From: Pseudobacteroides cellulosolvens ATCC 35603 = DSM 2933
Lineage (GTDB): Bacteria > Bacillota > Clostridia > Acetivibrionales > DSM-2933
Assembly (NCBI RefSeq): GCF_001262605.1
Contig: NZ_LGTC01000001.1
Span: 5,768,001-5,832,000, forward strand
Reading direction: 5' to 3'
DNA length: 64,000 nt
The position numbers and the translations under genes are program-made. Under the pieces are notes generated by a model. That model saw only the letters and a program-made list of their open reading frames with translations, did no database searches and had not been told where the DNA came from. Positions 1-9,189 of this stretch are shown piece after piece. Position 1 is the first letter of the stretch, and every line of letters starts with the position of its first letter.

Positions 1-542
1 CTATTACCGGAATAGCCGAACAGACTAATCTTTTAGCCTTAAACGCAGCCATTGAAGCAGCCAGAGCAGGCGAGCAGGGAAAAGGTTTTGCAATAGTGTC
101 GGACGAAATTCGGAAGCTGGCTACAGAATCCTCTATCGCAGCCTCTAACGTTAAGTCTACAATAAAAAGCGTACAGGAAGCTTATACGAGTTTATCACAA
201 GAAAGCAATAACATACTGGAATTTATGCAAAATTCGATTAAAGATAAATTCATAAAGTTTAAAGACGCCGGTGAACAGTATTATGCTGACTCGGAACAAA
301 TAACAATCTTTTCAAACGATCTTGCAACAATGACAAAAAATATAACCAATACATTAAAAATGGTTAATGAAGCTATTCAAAATGTTGCTGAAAACTCAAG
401 CAAGGGAACAGAAGATGCTTCTTCCATTGTAGACTCTGTTTCTCAATCAGTTAATGATATGGAAAAAGTCTATACGGTCATTAAAAAACAGGTTGAGCTT
501 TCAAATTCTCTAAACGAGCTTATTAAAAAGTTTATTATATAA
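1..542 (+). CDS. Methyl-accepting chemotaxis protein, C-terminal part (5' end outside window)
   Basis: The frame is open from base 3 and encodes the chemoreceptor signalling hairpin tip (EQTNLLALNAAIEAARAGE, then GKGFAIVSDEIRKLA), which contacts CheA/CheW. About 180 residues are visible, ending with a helical coiled coil and a lysine-rich tail. No CheR/CheB-binding pentapeptide is seen at the end. An internal ATG at 96 lies inside the conserved tip and is not the start. Sensor and membrane parts lie to the left of the window. Confidence 0.93.
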   Translation, partial: ITGIAEQTNLLALNAAIEAARAGEQGKGFAIVSDEIRKLATESSIAASNVKSTIKSVQEAYTSLSQESNNILEFMQNSIKDKFIKFKDAGEQYYADSEQITIFSNDLATMTKNITNTLKMVNEAIQNVAENSSKGTEDASSIVDSVSQSVNDMEKVYTVIKKQVELSNSLNELIKKFII

Positions 543-589
543 TAAAAAATGCTTAATAAATAAAGTATTAGTAATATTTTAGTCATTCG

Positions 590-823
590 TTAATTAATAA
601 GATTATCCTTGTTCTTTTGCCTTAATTGTTTTCTGTTTCCATTCTTATCAACTACGGTAACTGAATCAAGGGTTTTCTTCATATTGTTTCTGAATGCATT
701 TATATATTCTTTCCGAAGGCTTTGCTGTTCTATTTTCTCAGTGTCGGAAAGTCCAGAGGTTTTAGATTTTTTAGCAAGTTCATTAATCCTATTTATTAAA
801 TTATCAAGTTTTTCTCTTTCCAT
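590..823 (-). CDS. DUF896 family small cytosolic protein (YnzC-like)
   Basis: A 77-residue protein with the DUF896 pattern: an N-terminal helical hairpin with INELAKKSK, then a Glu/Gln-rich second helix leading to LRKEYINAFRNNMK, then a basic tail containing VDKNG. The family is common in Firmicutes; Bacillus YnzC is the structural prototype and the molecular function is unknown. An AAGGTAG ribosome site lies about 8 bases before the ATG. It stands alone between the chemoreceptor end and yyaC, both separated by AT-rich spacers. Confidence 0.85.
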   Translation of the reverse strand: MEREKLDNLINRINELAKKSKTSGLSDTEKIEQQSLRKEYINAFRNNMKKTLDSVTVVDKNGNRKQLRQKNKDNLIN

Positions 824-975
824 TGTGCCCTTACTACCTTTCTAATTATTGCTTTTTTATTTGAAGCAAATATTCTTTAATAGCTTTGTCAAAAGTATTA
901 TTTTAAATTTTATAATAAAGCTAGCACTTTATCAAGTAAAAGGTAGTTCCAATATTTTCTATATAAAAGCCAATA

Positions 976-1563
976 TTAATCCTGCATTTTTATATATTCA
1001 TTATTTAGCTTCCACATGACATACTTTATTCCACTTGAGATGATATCTGCCATATCCATAACAATACATAGCCTTGTATTCTGCAAAACCAGAAAGTCCA
1101 TAAATCCTCCGTAATTTACTATGCCCGTAATAAACATATTCCCAACAGGCGGTAACTCCTTGTTTACACCAGCCCCAGGCTTAATCGAGCCCTCACCGAT
1201 AGATATATACCCCACATGATCGGTCTGGCCTAGACAGGCATCAATAGCAACAACATAAGGGTTTTCATATTTTGTTTCAATAAGCTTTATAGTATCCGTG
1301 AGATTCTTTGCATGTACAGGATTCTTAAGGGTTCCATGAAAATAAAAATTATTATAATTATTATTTTCCAGCTTATAGCCAACTAGAGGTCCAAGACTGT
1401 CGCCTGTTGAGCGATCAGTTCCTATACAAACAAACACTATTGACTTAAACCCTTCAGCAAGCCCTTTTTTTATATACGTTAAAAGTGTTTCGCTGAAAAA
1501 TTGAAGTGCCTTTTGACTTTTTATATCCACAAACTCCTGTTTTAACCCTGTTTCTACCGACAT
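976..1563 (-). CDS. yyaC: Spore protease-like protein YyaC
   Basis: Matches the YyaC sporulation family, related to the germination protease/HybD fold. Diagnostic stretches are CIGTDRSTGDSLGP near the N terminus, GTLKNPVHA, VAIDACLGQ and a Gly/Pro-rich PGAGVNKELPPVG. The two acidic residues in GTDRSTGD and AIDACLG correspond to the metal/catalytic aspartates of the HybD-type fold; that assignment is from family knowledge. The frame is open upstream to 1617, but only the ATG at 1563 has a ribosome site (GGAG, 7-base spacing), giving 195 aa. Expected role: forespore protein processing during sporulation. Confidence 0.85.
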   Translation of the reverse strand: MSVETGLKQEFVDIKSQKALQFFSETLLTYIKKGLAEGFKSIVFVCIGTDRSTGDSLGPLVGYKLENNNYNNFYFHGTLKNPVHAKNLTDTIKLIETKYENPYVVAIDACLGQTDHVGYISIGEGSIKPGAGVNKELPPVGNMFITGIVNYGGFMDFLVLQNTRLCIVMDMADIISSGIKYVMWKLNNEYIKMQD

Positions 1564-1849
1564 TTTTTTACTCCATAAATTCATGTAATTTTTACTGAAT
1601 AATAGTATTATTACCATAATCTTATAAAGTATTACAGATAAATATAGATATGCATTAGGATAAAATTTATTATTAATTTTACATTTGGTGGACTTTGAAC
1701 AAATAATAATGTTTGCTAAGGATATAATGTTTTGTTATTATAATAATAATCATTGATGCAAATTATATTTTATTAATTATTATTAAATAATTAACTGGTC
1801 AATAGGTCCTTAATTACTTTAATATATTCTGGATGGGTATGAGGTTAAA

Positions 1850-2974
1850 ATGGATAAAAGTGAAGAAAAACGTGGAATAATGATTGAAGATATAATAAAC
1901 GGAATGCTGGATTGGGTGCGGGTTGTAGACAGGGAAAATAAAGTAATTTTTGTTAATAAGGCTATGGCACAGGGCATAAAGGATTGCAAGACCGACGAGC
2001 TCTGTTACAAGCTTTTAGGCCGTGAAGCTCCCTGTGAAAATTGTATTTCAAGGAATGCGATTTTCAATGGCACATCATATTGCAAGCAGGAGATAATAGA
2101 TGACCGCATATTTTCAGTTATGAGTTCACCTGTAAAAAATCAGAATGGTGAGATTGTTGCTGCTGTAGAAGTATTAAGAGATGTAACAGAGCTTCATATG
2201 CTGCAGGAAAAGGTCATGTTACAGAACAAGAAGCTAATGGATGATCTATCTTTAGCAAAAAAGCTTCAGTGTAATCTTTTACCAAAAGCTCTTCCCGATA
2301 ATAAGATTAAATTTTCATTTATATATCAACCCTGCGAGGAATTAGGCGGCGATTTCCTGGATATCTTTGAAGTGGATAATGATCATCTTGGTGTTTATAT
2401 CGCTGATGTATCAGGCCATGGATTACCCGCTTCAATGCTTACCGTGTTTCTGCGTTCTGCCATAGATAAGAAAACTTTATCTCCATCCCTTGCATTATCG
2501 AAGCTTTACACAGACTTTAGCAACAGTAATTTTGACCAGGATGCCTATATAACAGTTTTTTATGCAGTAATCAATTTGAAGGACCGCAGTATAAAATACT
2601 CAAATGCCGGTCATAACGTATCCCCAATCATTTTTAACCTGGAAGATCCGGATCGTTTTGAACTGTTGATGATTCCAGGTACCCCAATAAGTAACTGGTT
2701 TGAAAAGGCAGAGTACAATGAAAAAGAATTGTTACTTATGAAGAGTGACAGACTGTTTTTGTGCACTGATGGTGTAATAGAATTGAAAAATAAAAAAGGC
2801 TATCAGTTCGGGGAGGATAGAATTCGTAATGTACTATTTACCGACAAATCGGAGCCGAGTAGTACTTTAAGCAGGATTATTGAAGAGGCAATGGATTTTG
2901 CTCAAATTGACGATTTTTCTATGATAAAGGATGATATAACAATGGCTCTAATTGAGATTAATGAAGATAAATAA
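1850..2974 (+). CDS. PAS domain + PP2C (SpoIIE/RsbU-type) serine phosphatase
   Basis: 374 aa. Residues about 14-113 form a PAS domain with four cysteines (46, 52, 62, 65; the last pair in PCENC). A short coiled coil (about 115-140) follows, then a PP2C phosphatase of the SpoIIE/RsbU class (about 155-372). Metal-binding motifs are visible: GGDFLD (166-171), ADVSGHG (185-191), CTDGVIE and KDDITM. Family members dephosphorylate anti-anti-sigma factors in partner-switching control. No sigma, anti-sigma or STAS gene is adjacent, so its target is unknown. Start ATG follows GAGGT by five bases. No membrane segment, so cytosolic. Confidence 0.9.
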   Translation: MDKSEEKRGIMIEDIINGMLDWVRVVDRENKVIFVNKAMAQGIKDCKTDELCYKLLGREAPCENCISRNAIFNGTSYCKQEIIDDRIFSVMSSPVKNQNGEIVAAVEVLRDVTELHMLQEKVMLQNKKLMDDLSLAKKLQCNLLPKALPDNKIKFSFIYQPCEELGGDFLDIFEVDNDHLGVYIADVSGHGLPASMLTVFLRSAIDKKTLSPSLALSKLYTDFSNSNFDQDAYITVFYAVINLKDRSIKYSNAGHNVSPIIFNLEDPDRFELLMIPGTPISNWFEKAEYNEKELLLMKSDRLFLCTDGVIELKNKKGYQFGEDRIRNVLFTDKSEPSSTLSRIIEEAMDFAQIDDFSMIKDDITMALIEINEDK

Positions 2975-3013
2975 AATTTACGTGACTCTTAAATAAAAAG
3001 CCACGTAAATTTT
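2973..3013. terminator. Bidirectional terminator between phosphatase gene and hypA
   Basis: Inverted repeat AAAATTTACGTG / CACGTAAATTTT, with A-rich and T-rich flanks, lies between two convergent genes and can serve both. Confidence 0.7.
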
Positions 3014-3033
3014 TATAGTCTATTAAAACCACT

Positions 3034-3375
3034 TTATTCTATTTCCATACTCTCAATGTAAAACTCCTTGCCTGAGTCAGTCAGCATACCCATTTTACCG
3101 CATTTAGGACAATCGAACCCAATCTTGGGTTTTTCAAACTCAATTCCGCAGTCCTTGCAGTGAAACCTGGCAGATACCCTTCTAAACTCAAGCTTGGAAC
3201 CATGAGCAACTGTTCCCTCGCTCAACATATCAAAATACATCTGAACTGATTCATCAATAACTGTGGACAAATCCCCAATTACAAGTCTAATGAGCGTAAT
3301 TTTTGAGGCTCCGGCTTTTCGTGCCTCTTCCACAGCTATAGCTATCAGTCCTTTGGTTACGGCATACTCATGCAT
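3034..3375 (-). CDS. hypA: Hydrogenase nickel metallochaperone HypA
   Basis: 113 aa. Begins MHE, whose His2 binds nickel in HypA. The zinc site is present as two CxxC pairs (C73/C76 and C89/C92). It delivers nickel to the [NiFe] large subunit during maturation. It is the last gene of the ech operon, 14 bases after echF, with ribosome site GAGAGG. No hypB, hypC, hypD, hypE or hypF lies in the window, so the rest of the maturation set must be elsewhere. Confidence 0.93.
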   Translation of the reverse strand: MHEYAVTKGLIAIAVEEARKAGASKITLIRLVIGDLSTVIDESVQMYFDMLSEGTVAHGSKLEFRRVSARFHCKDCGIEFEKPKIGFDCPKCGKMGMLTDSGKEFYIESMEIE

Positions 3376-3389
3376 TAATTAATACCTCT

Positions 3390-3773
3390 CTATTGACCCT
3401 CTTTTGGTGCCGGAGGCTGTGGAGCTGCCTGTGGGGCTGCCTTTTGAACCGCTTTATATTTCTCCTTGTTATAAGCAGAGGTTTTATGCTCATCTTCCAT
3501 TATTATACACTTCTTGGGACATAACTCAACACACGCACCGCATATTATGCATCTGAACTGATCTATTTCCCATGACTTTTCCGCCTTGCTCACAGCCAGT
3601 GCATCTGCCGGGCACTTCCTTTGGCATATTCCGCAGAAAATACATTGATCTATGTCAATCCCGCTGATTTGTCCCCTTGAGTTCTTAAATGCCGGTCTCT
3701 TCTCAAGAGGATATTTTCTTGTAGCAGGTTTTGAACTTAGATTCTTAAATATACTGCCAATCATATCGAACAT
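3390..3773 (-). CDS. echF: Ech hydrogenase subunit EchF, 2x[4Fe-4S] ferredoxin-like
   Basis: 127 aa polyferredoxin subunit related to NuoI of complex I. Two [4Fe-4S] motifs are visible: CxxCxxCxxxC at C44-C54 and again at C75-C85. It passes electrons between ferredoxin and the small subunit EchC at the cytoplasmic face of the membrane. The C terminus is Ala/Pro/Gln rich (about 105-127), an unstructured tail beyond the usual core. It lies 10 bases after echE in the same transcript. Confidence 0.92.
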   Translation of the reverse strand: MFDMIGSIFKNLSSKPATRKYPLEKRPAFKNSRGQISGIDIDQCIFCGICQRKCPADALAVSKAEKSWEIDQFRCIICGACVELCPKKCIIMEDEHKTSAYNKEKYKAVQKAAPQAAPQPPAPKEGQ

Positions 3774-3783
3774 GTTTTACACC

Positions 3784-4860
3784 TTACCTTTCCGTACAGC
3801 TAATGCAAGGATCTATTGTTAAAATCAATATAGGAACATCTGCAAGTTGGCTTCCCGGAAGCATTTTAAGCAGTGTTGGAATGTTTGCAAAGGTTGGAGT
3901 CCTAATCCTGAGCCTGTCGAGATTTTTTGTACCGTTTGCCTTGAGGTAATACAAAACTTCTCCTCTTGGCTGCTCAACCCTTGAAATTACCTCACCATTA
4001 GGCATACCTTTTACAGGAACACTTATTTCACCATCAGGTATTTTTCCAATTGCCTGCTTGATAAGGTCAACTGACTGGTAAACCTCTCTAAGCCTTACCA
4101 TTGTTCTTGCATAGCTGTCACCATCGGTTTCAACAACAGGCTCAAAATCCAATTCTCCATAAGCAGAATAACCTGTAGTTCTGAAGTCCTGCTTGATTCC
4201 GCTGGCTCTTGCCATAGGTCCTACCGCACCAAGTTCATAGGCAATAGCAGGGTCCAAGACACCGACGCCAACAAGTCTGTGCTTTACAGTGTAATCAGCC
4301 ATAAACACTTTTTCAAGCTGTATCATGTCTTCCTTAATTTCATCTACAATAACCGCTACCTTTCTCAGTGCCTCAGGAGACATGTCCCTCCTGGTACCCC
4401 CGATAGCATTAACGGATATTATAACTCTGCCTCCAGCAGTCTCTTCCATAATATCCATTACCTTTTCCCTGTTTCTCCATACCTGCATGAAAAGGCTTTC
4501 GAAGCCGAACGCATCAGCTAAAAGTCCCAACCACAGCAAATGGCTGTGTAACCTATGAAGCTCTGCCCATATAACACGCAAATACTTAGCTCTATCAGGA
4601 ACCTGAAGATTCATCAGAGTTTCTACCCCCTGACAGTAAGCCATGGCATGCATCATGCTGCAGATACCGCATATTCTTTCCACAATAAAAACATTCTGGG
4701 TAAATTCTTTTACCTCAGTGAGCTTTTCAAGCCCTCTATGAACATATCCAATAGCTGGAATGGCTTCTACTATTACTTCATCCTCCATGACCAGCTTTAA
4801 ATGAAGCGGTTCCGGGAGAACAGGATGCTGAGGCCCAAAAGGTATTACTGTTTTGCTCAT
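3784..4860 (-). CDS. echE: Ech [NiFe]-hydrogenase large subunit EchE
   Basis: 358 aa. Carries the bimetallic site: RICGIC near the N terminus (C64, C67) and DPCISC at the extreme C terminus (C352, C355). The protein stops three residues after the last cysteine (TER, stop), so it lacks the C-terminal peptide that maturation proteases remove from most [NiFe] large subunits. EchE of Methanosarcina is known to be similar. Catalyses proton reduction with ferredoxin electrons or the reverse. The ATG is one base after the echD stop and is preceded by GGGGG, suggesting coupling. Confidence 0.94.
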   Translation of the reverse strand: MSKTVIPFGPQHPVLPEPLHLKLVMEDEVIVEAIPAIGYVHRGLEKLTEVKEFTQNVFIVERICGICSMMHAMAYCQGVETLMNLQVPDRAKYLRVIWAELHRLHSHLLWLGLLADAFGFESLFMQVWRNREKVMDIMEETAGGRVIISVNAIGGTRRDMSPEALRKVAVIVDEIKEDMIQLEKVFMADYTVKHRLVGVGVLDPAIAYELGAVGPMARASGIKQDFRTTGYSAYGELDFEPVVETDGDSYARTMVRLREVYQSVDLIKQAIGKIPDGEISVPVKGMPNGEVISRVEQPRGEVLYYLKANGTKNLDRLRIRTPTFANIPTLLKMLPGSQLADVPILILTIDPCISCTER

Positions 4861-4861
4861 T

Positions 4862-5242
4862 TTATTTATCCCCCTTCCGCTGCTCTATTACTATTTGCTG
4901 TTTAGCCATTGGGGAATTAAGCTCTTCGTCTGAAAGGAGCATATGTCCGCCGTAGTCTATAGCAATATTTTTAATGTTTATTCCAAACAATTCTTTCATT
5001 TCATTTTCTACCAGTATTGCAGAAAAATAAATGTTTGATATGCTGGGAATTTCATCTTCTTTTTTTACATTTACCCTGTAATTTTTTAATTCAAGGTCCT
5101 TGTCAAAATGGTAAATAATATCAAATGTACCATTACCCAAATCGACGCAGGTCGCGGTTACAAATCTGTATCCGTTAATTTTAGAGTCCTGTACTTCAAT
5201 TTGAAGCAACTCTTTTGATATATCAAAAGCATTCTCTATCAT
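4862..5242 (-). CDS. echD: Ech hydrogenase subunit EchD (NuoC-like)
   Basis: 126 aa, the small NuoC/30-kDa-related subunit of the six-subunit Ech complex. It contains YHFDKDLELKNYRV and the family-like FGINIKN segment near an N-ELFG motif. An in-frame TTG lies 12 bases upstream, but it forms part of the ribosome site itself (TTGGAGGATTTTATG), so the ATG at 5242 is the start. Sits between echC and echE. It is a structural peripheral-arm subunit with no cofactor motif, as expected. Confidence 0.88.
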   Translation of the reverse strand: MIENAFDISKELLQIEVQDSKINGYRFVTATCVDLGNGTFDIIYHFDKDLELKNYRVNVKKEDEIPSISNIYFSAILVENEMKELFGINIKNIAIDYGGHMLLSDEELNSPMAKQQIVIEQRKGDK

Positions 5243-5289
5243 AAAATCCTCCAAAGGCCGAATCTAGTTTAAATCTTATAAACTATATA

Positions 5290-5724
5290 TTATTTCTTCT
5301 TCGCTTTATCATTTATTTTTTCCAATGCCATAACAATCCCATCCATTATTGCTTCTGGTCTTGGACAGCATCCTGGCACAAAAACGTCGACGGGCAAAAC
5401 ATTTTCTACACCGCCTAAAACGTTATAACATTCCTTGAATACTCCACCTGTACATGCACATGCACCTACAGCTACGACAGCCTTGGGATCAGGCATCTGC
5501 TCGTATATGTTTCTTAGTACACGAACATTTCTTTTATTGACGGAACCCGTAACAACAAGAACATCCGCATGCTTTGGGTTACCTACGTTGACTATCCCAA
5601 AACGCTCAACATCATACAGTGGTGTAAGGCACGCAAGCGTTTCTATATCGCATCCGTTGCAGCTTGTGCAATCGTAATGAATAATCCAAGGTGATTTTTT
5701 ACGTGATTTTTCTATTATTCCCAT
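5290..5724 (-). CDS. echC: Ech [NiFe]-hydrogenase small subunit EchC (NuoB-like)
   Basis: 144 aa. Has the proximal [4Fe-4S] cluster ligands of the NuoB/small-subunit family: SCNGCDIE (C22, C25), a further Cys in GACACTGG and GCCPRPEAI near the C terminus. It carries electrons from EchF to the Ni-Fe site of EchE. Ribosome site GAGGAG lies about eight bases before the ATG. Cytoplasmic, membrane-associated through EchB; no signal peptide, unlike uptake hydrogenase small subunits. Confidence 0.93.
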   Translation of the reverse strand: MGIIEKSRKKSPWIIHYDCTSCNGCDIETLACLTPLYDVERFGIVNVGNPKHADVLVVTGSVNKRNVRVLRNIYEQMPDPKAVVAVGACACTGGVFKECYNVLGGVENVLPVDVFVPGCCPRPEAIMDGIVMALEKINDKAKKK

Positions 5725-5753
5725 TGTTCCACTCCTCTAATGGATACTCTTCC

Positions 5754-6620
5754 TTATTTTAAGTAAAGCCATATAATATTGGTCATTGCCGCACCGACTC
5801 CTACGATTCCTGTAAGCTTGAGCATAAATCTCCAGGTAACCCTGGCACTGATGTTATCGATAAGCATTTCAAGGAAATAGCAAACAAGTGCTATAATTAT
5901 ACCTACCCATAAAGGATTCGCAAAAAACAGGCTAATTAATGCAAGTAACAATACTAAATCATACCAGTGTGCTAATTCTATTATTGCCAATTGAGGTCCT
6001 GAAAATTCTGTTGTAAGACCCTTAATAAGTTCCTGATGCCCATGATGTGAAGTTGAAAAGTCGAATGGTGATTTCCTCAGCTTTATTGTCAGCACGTATA
6101 AGAATGCTGCAAAAACAAGAGGCAAGTTAAACAGCAAAGGCTTTTCATTCTCCAGTATACTGGATATCATAAAGCTTTTATTTGTGAGATATATACCAAC
6201 AACCATAAGGAGCAATACAGGCTCATAAGCCATCATTTGCATAAGCTCTCTCTGGGCTCCGATTTTACTGTATGGAGAACGAACGCTCATAGCTCCCATA
6301 ATAAGGGATACACTTGAAAATGCAAGTACAAATATGATCATCAAAAGGTCCTGCTTTAATACCAGCATAACTATGCATACTATCGAAAAGAACAGGTGCC
6401 CGAGGACATAAACCATTTGAGTCTGGTTAACGGTTATCCTCTCTTTACCCATGAGCTTGAAGAAGTCATAAAAGGGCTGCAGTAACGGCGGACCGTATCT
6501 GTTCTGCATCCTGGCACTTATTATCCTGTCTACACCGGATAGTATACCTCCGATTATTGGTGCCCCGATTAAGGCAACGATAATCGCTATAATATTTTGT
6601 AAAGTAAATATATCACTCAT
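5754..6620 (-). CDS. echB: Ech hydrogenase membrane subunit EchB (NuoH-like)
   Basis: 288 aa, about eight hydrophobic helices. NuoH-family features include RMQNRYGPPLLQPFYDFFK in the first cytoplasmic loop and ELMQMMAYEPVLLLM. It anchors the peripheral arm and couples electron transfer to proton or sodium translocation. The frame is open upstream to 6677, but the ATG at 6620 overlaps the echA stop as TAATG with GGTGG upstream, so translation is coupled and the shorter form is chosen. Confidence 0.92.
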   Translation of the reverse strand: MSDIFTLQNIIAIIVALIGAPIIGGILSGVDRIISARMQNRYGPPLLQPFYDFFKLMGKERITVNQTQMVYVLGHLFFSIVCIVMLVLKQDLLMIIFVLAFSSVSLIMGAMSVRSPYSKIGAQRELMQMMAYEPVLLLMVVGIYLTNKSFMISSILENEKPLLFNLPLVFAAFLYVLTIKLRKSPFDFSTSHHGHQELIKGLTTEFSGPQLAIIELAHWYDLVLLLALISLFFANPLWVGIIIALVCYFLEMLIDNISARVTWRFMLKLTGIVGVGAAMTNIIWLYLK

Positions 6621-8593
6621 TAGATTACCACCCCGAACATAATCAGAATAATAGCTCCTGCAATAAGATTGACCCATAATGTAAGATTCTTTTCACCAAA
6701 GAAACCTTCTAAATAATAGTTATGAACTATAACTTGATCAATTTTATCTCCAGGGCTCATAAAATCGATACCCCTAGTATCGGTTGTGTTCTCACCGCAA
6801 AGGTAAGGTGTCTTCATGGTTTCAGGCTTTGCTCTACGCATAAATACCGGCACAAGGAACATAACCAGTAAAACCACTATAAAGAAATATACTATGCCGA
6901 AACCACCCATGGTTCCGCCATTTAACCATGCACTTTTTATATCTAAACCGCCATTTATACCCAATATAACACTATTTCCGCCTATTTGGAACATTTGTAA
7001 TTGCGGCAGTATCAAATTGTTGTATAACGGTGCAATGCCTATGCTACATGCCAGTACTCCAACAAAAAGTATTGACAATGCACTTCTTATAGAAATCGAC
7101 AACTTTTCGCCAACCATCTTCGCCTTATATGACATTGTAAGAACAATTCCTATCCATTTTGCCCAGAATACTACTGTAAATGCACTGCCAAGAACAACCA
7201 GTATCAGAACAATCGGTGATTTATCTACTGCTGCTTCTATTGTAAGCCACTTTGATATAAGCACACCGAAAGGCGGCAGCAGCATTGATATCATACCAAT
7301 AACAGTTATAACCGCTGTGAAAGGCATTCTCTTCATAAGTCCCTGCATGTCCTCTATATCCCTGCTTCCTATACCCTGCTCTATTGTACCTACGCAGAGG
7401 AACAACAAACCTTTAGATACGGCATGGAATATTATAAGGAGTATCGCAGCACCTAATGCTACCGGATTACCAAGCCCTGCACAGCAAACTATAAGACCCA
7501 GGTTGGCAATTGTCGAATACGCAAGAACTCTTTTTCCATTGCTCTGGCTTATGGCAATTGCAGAACCGGCAACAAAAGTAAAGCCACCAACTACAGCTAT
7601 TAACTTCGCAAGGTTTGTCCCGTAATAAGCAGGTGCAAGCCTTACTATCAAATATACACCGGCTTTAACCATAGTACTTGAGTGCAGCATTGCCGATACA
7701 GGTGTAGGTGCAACCATGGCCCCCAATAACCAGCTTTGGAATGGGAACTGTGCTGACTTTGTAAAACCTGCAAAGCACAGAAGTCCAAGGCCTAAAGGTA
7801 GTATAGTTCCAACATCTGCCAATGACTCAACACTTGCGATTTTATCGATGGCAAGGGTATTTTTCACTTGATATATTGCAATTATTCCCAAAATAAATGC
7901 AACACCGCCAACCATATTTATAATAAGGGCTCTTGTTGCATTCTTGATTGATTGCTCGTTACCGTCATGTGATATGAGCAGGAATGAGCAAAGAGTCGTA
8001 ACTTCCCAGAAGAAGTATAACCACATGATATTGTTTGTCATTACAAGACCGTTCATTGCTCCTAGGAAAACAAAAAGTATTAAAAAGAATCTATGTTGTC
8101 TTGATTTCTTAAGATGTAAATGATGTTCATGTTCCTTCATATATCCTATTGCAAATATTGTTATAATAGGTCCTATTATTGATACAAGTAAAATCAATAT
8201 TAATGAAAGATAGTCAATTACAAATGCCTGTTCAAGTTCGTGGGGACGAACTATAAACTCAAAAATAAGAACAGGTATAAGCTGTAGGAATGTTAGCCCT
8301 ACAATCAAAGGCTTTTTGAGCTTAACCCCAATATACATAATATAAATGAAAAGTAATAAATCAAGTATTTTTATAGCCAACTCGGTAGCCATTGCTGCAA
8401 AATCATGCAGTTCAATTGTTATTTTGCCACCATTATCAAACAATAATTTGAAAAATCCTCCTGCAACAGCAAACATGATAAGTGCCGTAACAACTACTAT
8501 AACATTCCTTATAGGAGCTTTACGAAAAAGATAACATAGCACGGCACTGACTGCAGGTAATAAAATCGCTACAGCAAGCAGTTTTGGTTCCAC
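6620..8593 (-). CDS. echA: Ech hydrogenase ion-pumping membrane subunit EchA (NuoL/MrpA-like)
   Basis: About 657 aa with 14-16 hydrophobic segments. It contains the antiporter-family core: a conserved Glu in WEVTTLCSFLLI, the Lys in GFTKSAQFPFQSWLLGAM and HAVSKGLLFL. First gene of echABCDEF-hypA. Upstream in-frame TTG (8611) precedes AAAGGAG, which must be the ribosome site, so GTG at 8593 (MEPKLLAVAI) is preferred. Together with EchB it forms the ion-translocating arm, so hydrogen production from reduced ferredoxin can conserve energy. Confidence 0.92.
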   Translation of the reverse strand: MEPKLLAVAILLPAVSAVLCYLFRKAPIRNVIVVVTALIMFAVAGGFFKLLFDNGGKITIELHDFAAMATELAIKILDLLLFIYIMYIGVKLKKPLIVGLTFLQLIPVLIFEFIVRPHELEQAFVIDYLSLILILLVSIIGPIITIFAIGYMKEHEHHLHLKKSRQHRFFLILFVFLGAMNGLVMTNNIMWLYFFWEVTTLCSFLLISHDGNEQSIKNATRALIINMVGGVAFILGIIAIYQVKNTLAIDKIASVESLADVGTILPLGLGLLCFAGFTKSAQFPFQSWLLGAMVAPTPVSAMLHSSTMVKAGVYLIVRLAPAYYGTNLAKLIAVVGGFTFVAGSAIAISQSNGKRVLAYSTIANLGLIVCCAGLGNPVALGAAILLIIFHAVSKGLLFLCVGTIEQGIGSRDIEDMQGLMKRMPFTAVITVIGMISMLLPPFGVLISKWLTIEAAVDKSPIVLILVVLGSAFTVVFWAKWIGIVLTMSYKAKMVGEKLSISIRSALSILFVGVLACSIGIAPLYNNLILPQLQMFQIGGNSVILGINGGLDIKSAWLNGGTMGGFGIVYFFIVVLLVMFLVPVFMRRAKPETMKTPYLCGENTTDTRGIDFMSPGDKIDQVIVHNYYLEGFFGEKNLTLWVNLIAGAIILIMFGVVI

Positions 8594-8701
8594 TGCATCC
8601 ACTCCTTTCAAATTTGTGACAAGAATTTATATCAACAAAACAAACGTGCATACACATTAAGCGAATAAAATATAAATAAACGGTTATACTATTTTATAAC
8701 T

Positions 8702-8915
8702 TTAATGCTCGGTGGCATTACGCATAACTAGTTCAGGCAATTTCGCTATGTCAGCCCCATCGCATGACAATACCATTTTGCCAACCTCGTTGTCGGTATA
8801 CTTACCAGAATCATCCCAATAAGTTAAATTATTGGGTTATTTACCGATTTCGCACAGCCTATTTTGATATAAAGTTAAGAAGCTTTTTGCACAGCAAAAA
8901 AACCCCAACCTCCAT
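8702..8915 (-). pseudogene. Possible decayed gene in the 0.6-kb gap between ech and tadA
   Basis: The 8594-9189 gap has no intact gene. On the minus strand an ATG (8915) opens 18 codons starting MEVGVF; then, in another frame, about 47 codons without a stop run to 8702 and look like real protein (contains YWDDSGKYTDNEVGKMVLS). Composition resembles coding DNA, but the frames are broken and I do not recognise the family. Could also be chance. Confidence 0.25.
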
Positions 8916-9189
8916 TATAGTTACTAGCTGGTCCTAAGTCAAATACAGATTTTATAATTATGCTGATGTATTTCTTATTTTAAGAGGAATTTGCTATAAA
9001 CCCTTTATATTTCTCAACGTAGTGACATTCTTCGTGACTTATACTATGCAATTATTATATAAGTACTTTATATTTTGGTTATTTGGTTATTCCTAAATAG
9101 ACAAACTGTGATAAAATATAATACATAAGTTGACCAGTTAACTATTTGATAATATATAATGTATAAATATGAAATAAGGAACTACGCTA

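Noticed and set aside
6816..7625. 269-codon ORF antisense to echA
   Set aside because: Mirror of a hydrophobic membrane gene; rich in Thr/Pro/Ile as antisense frames are, with no start signal.
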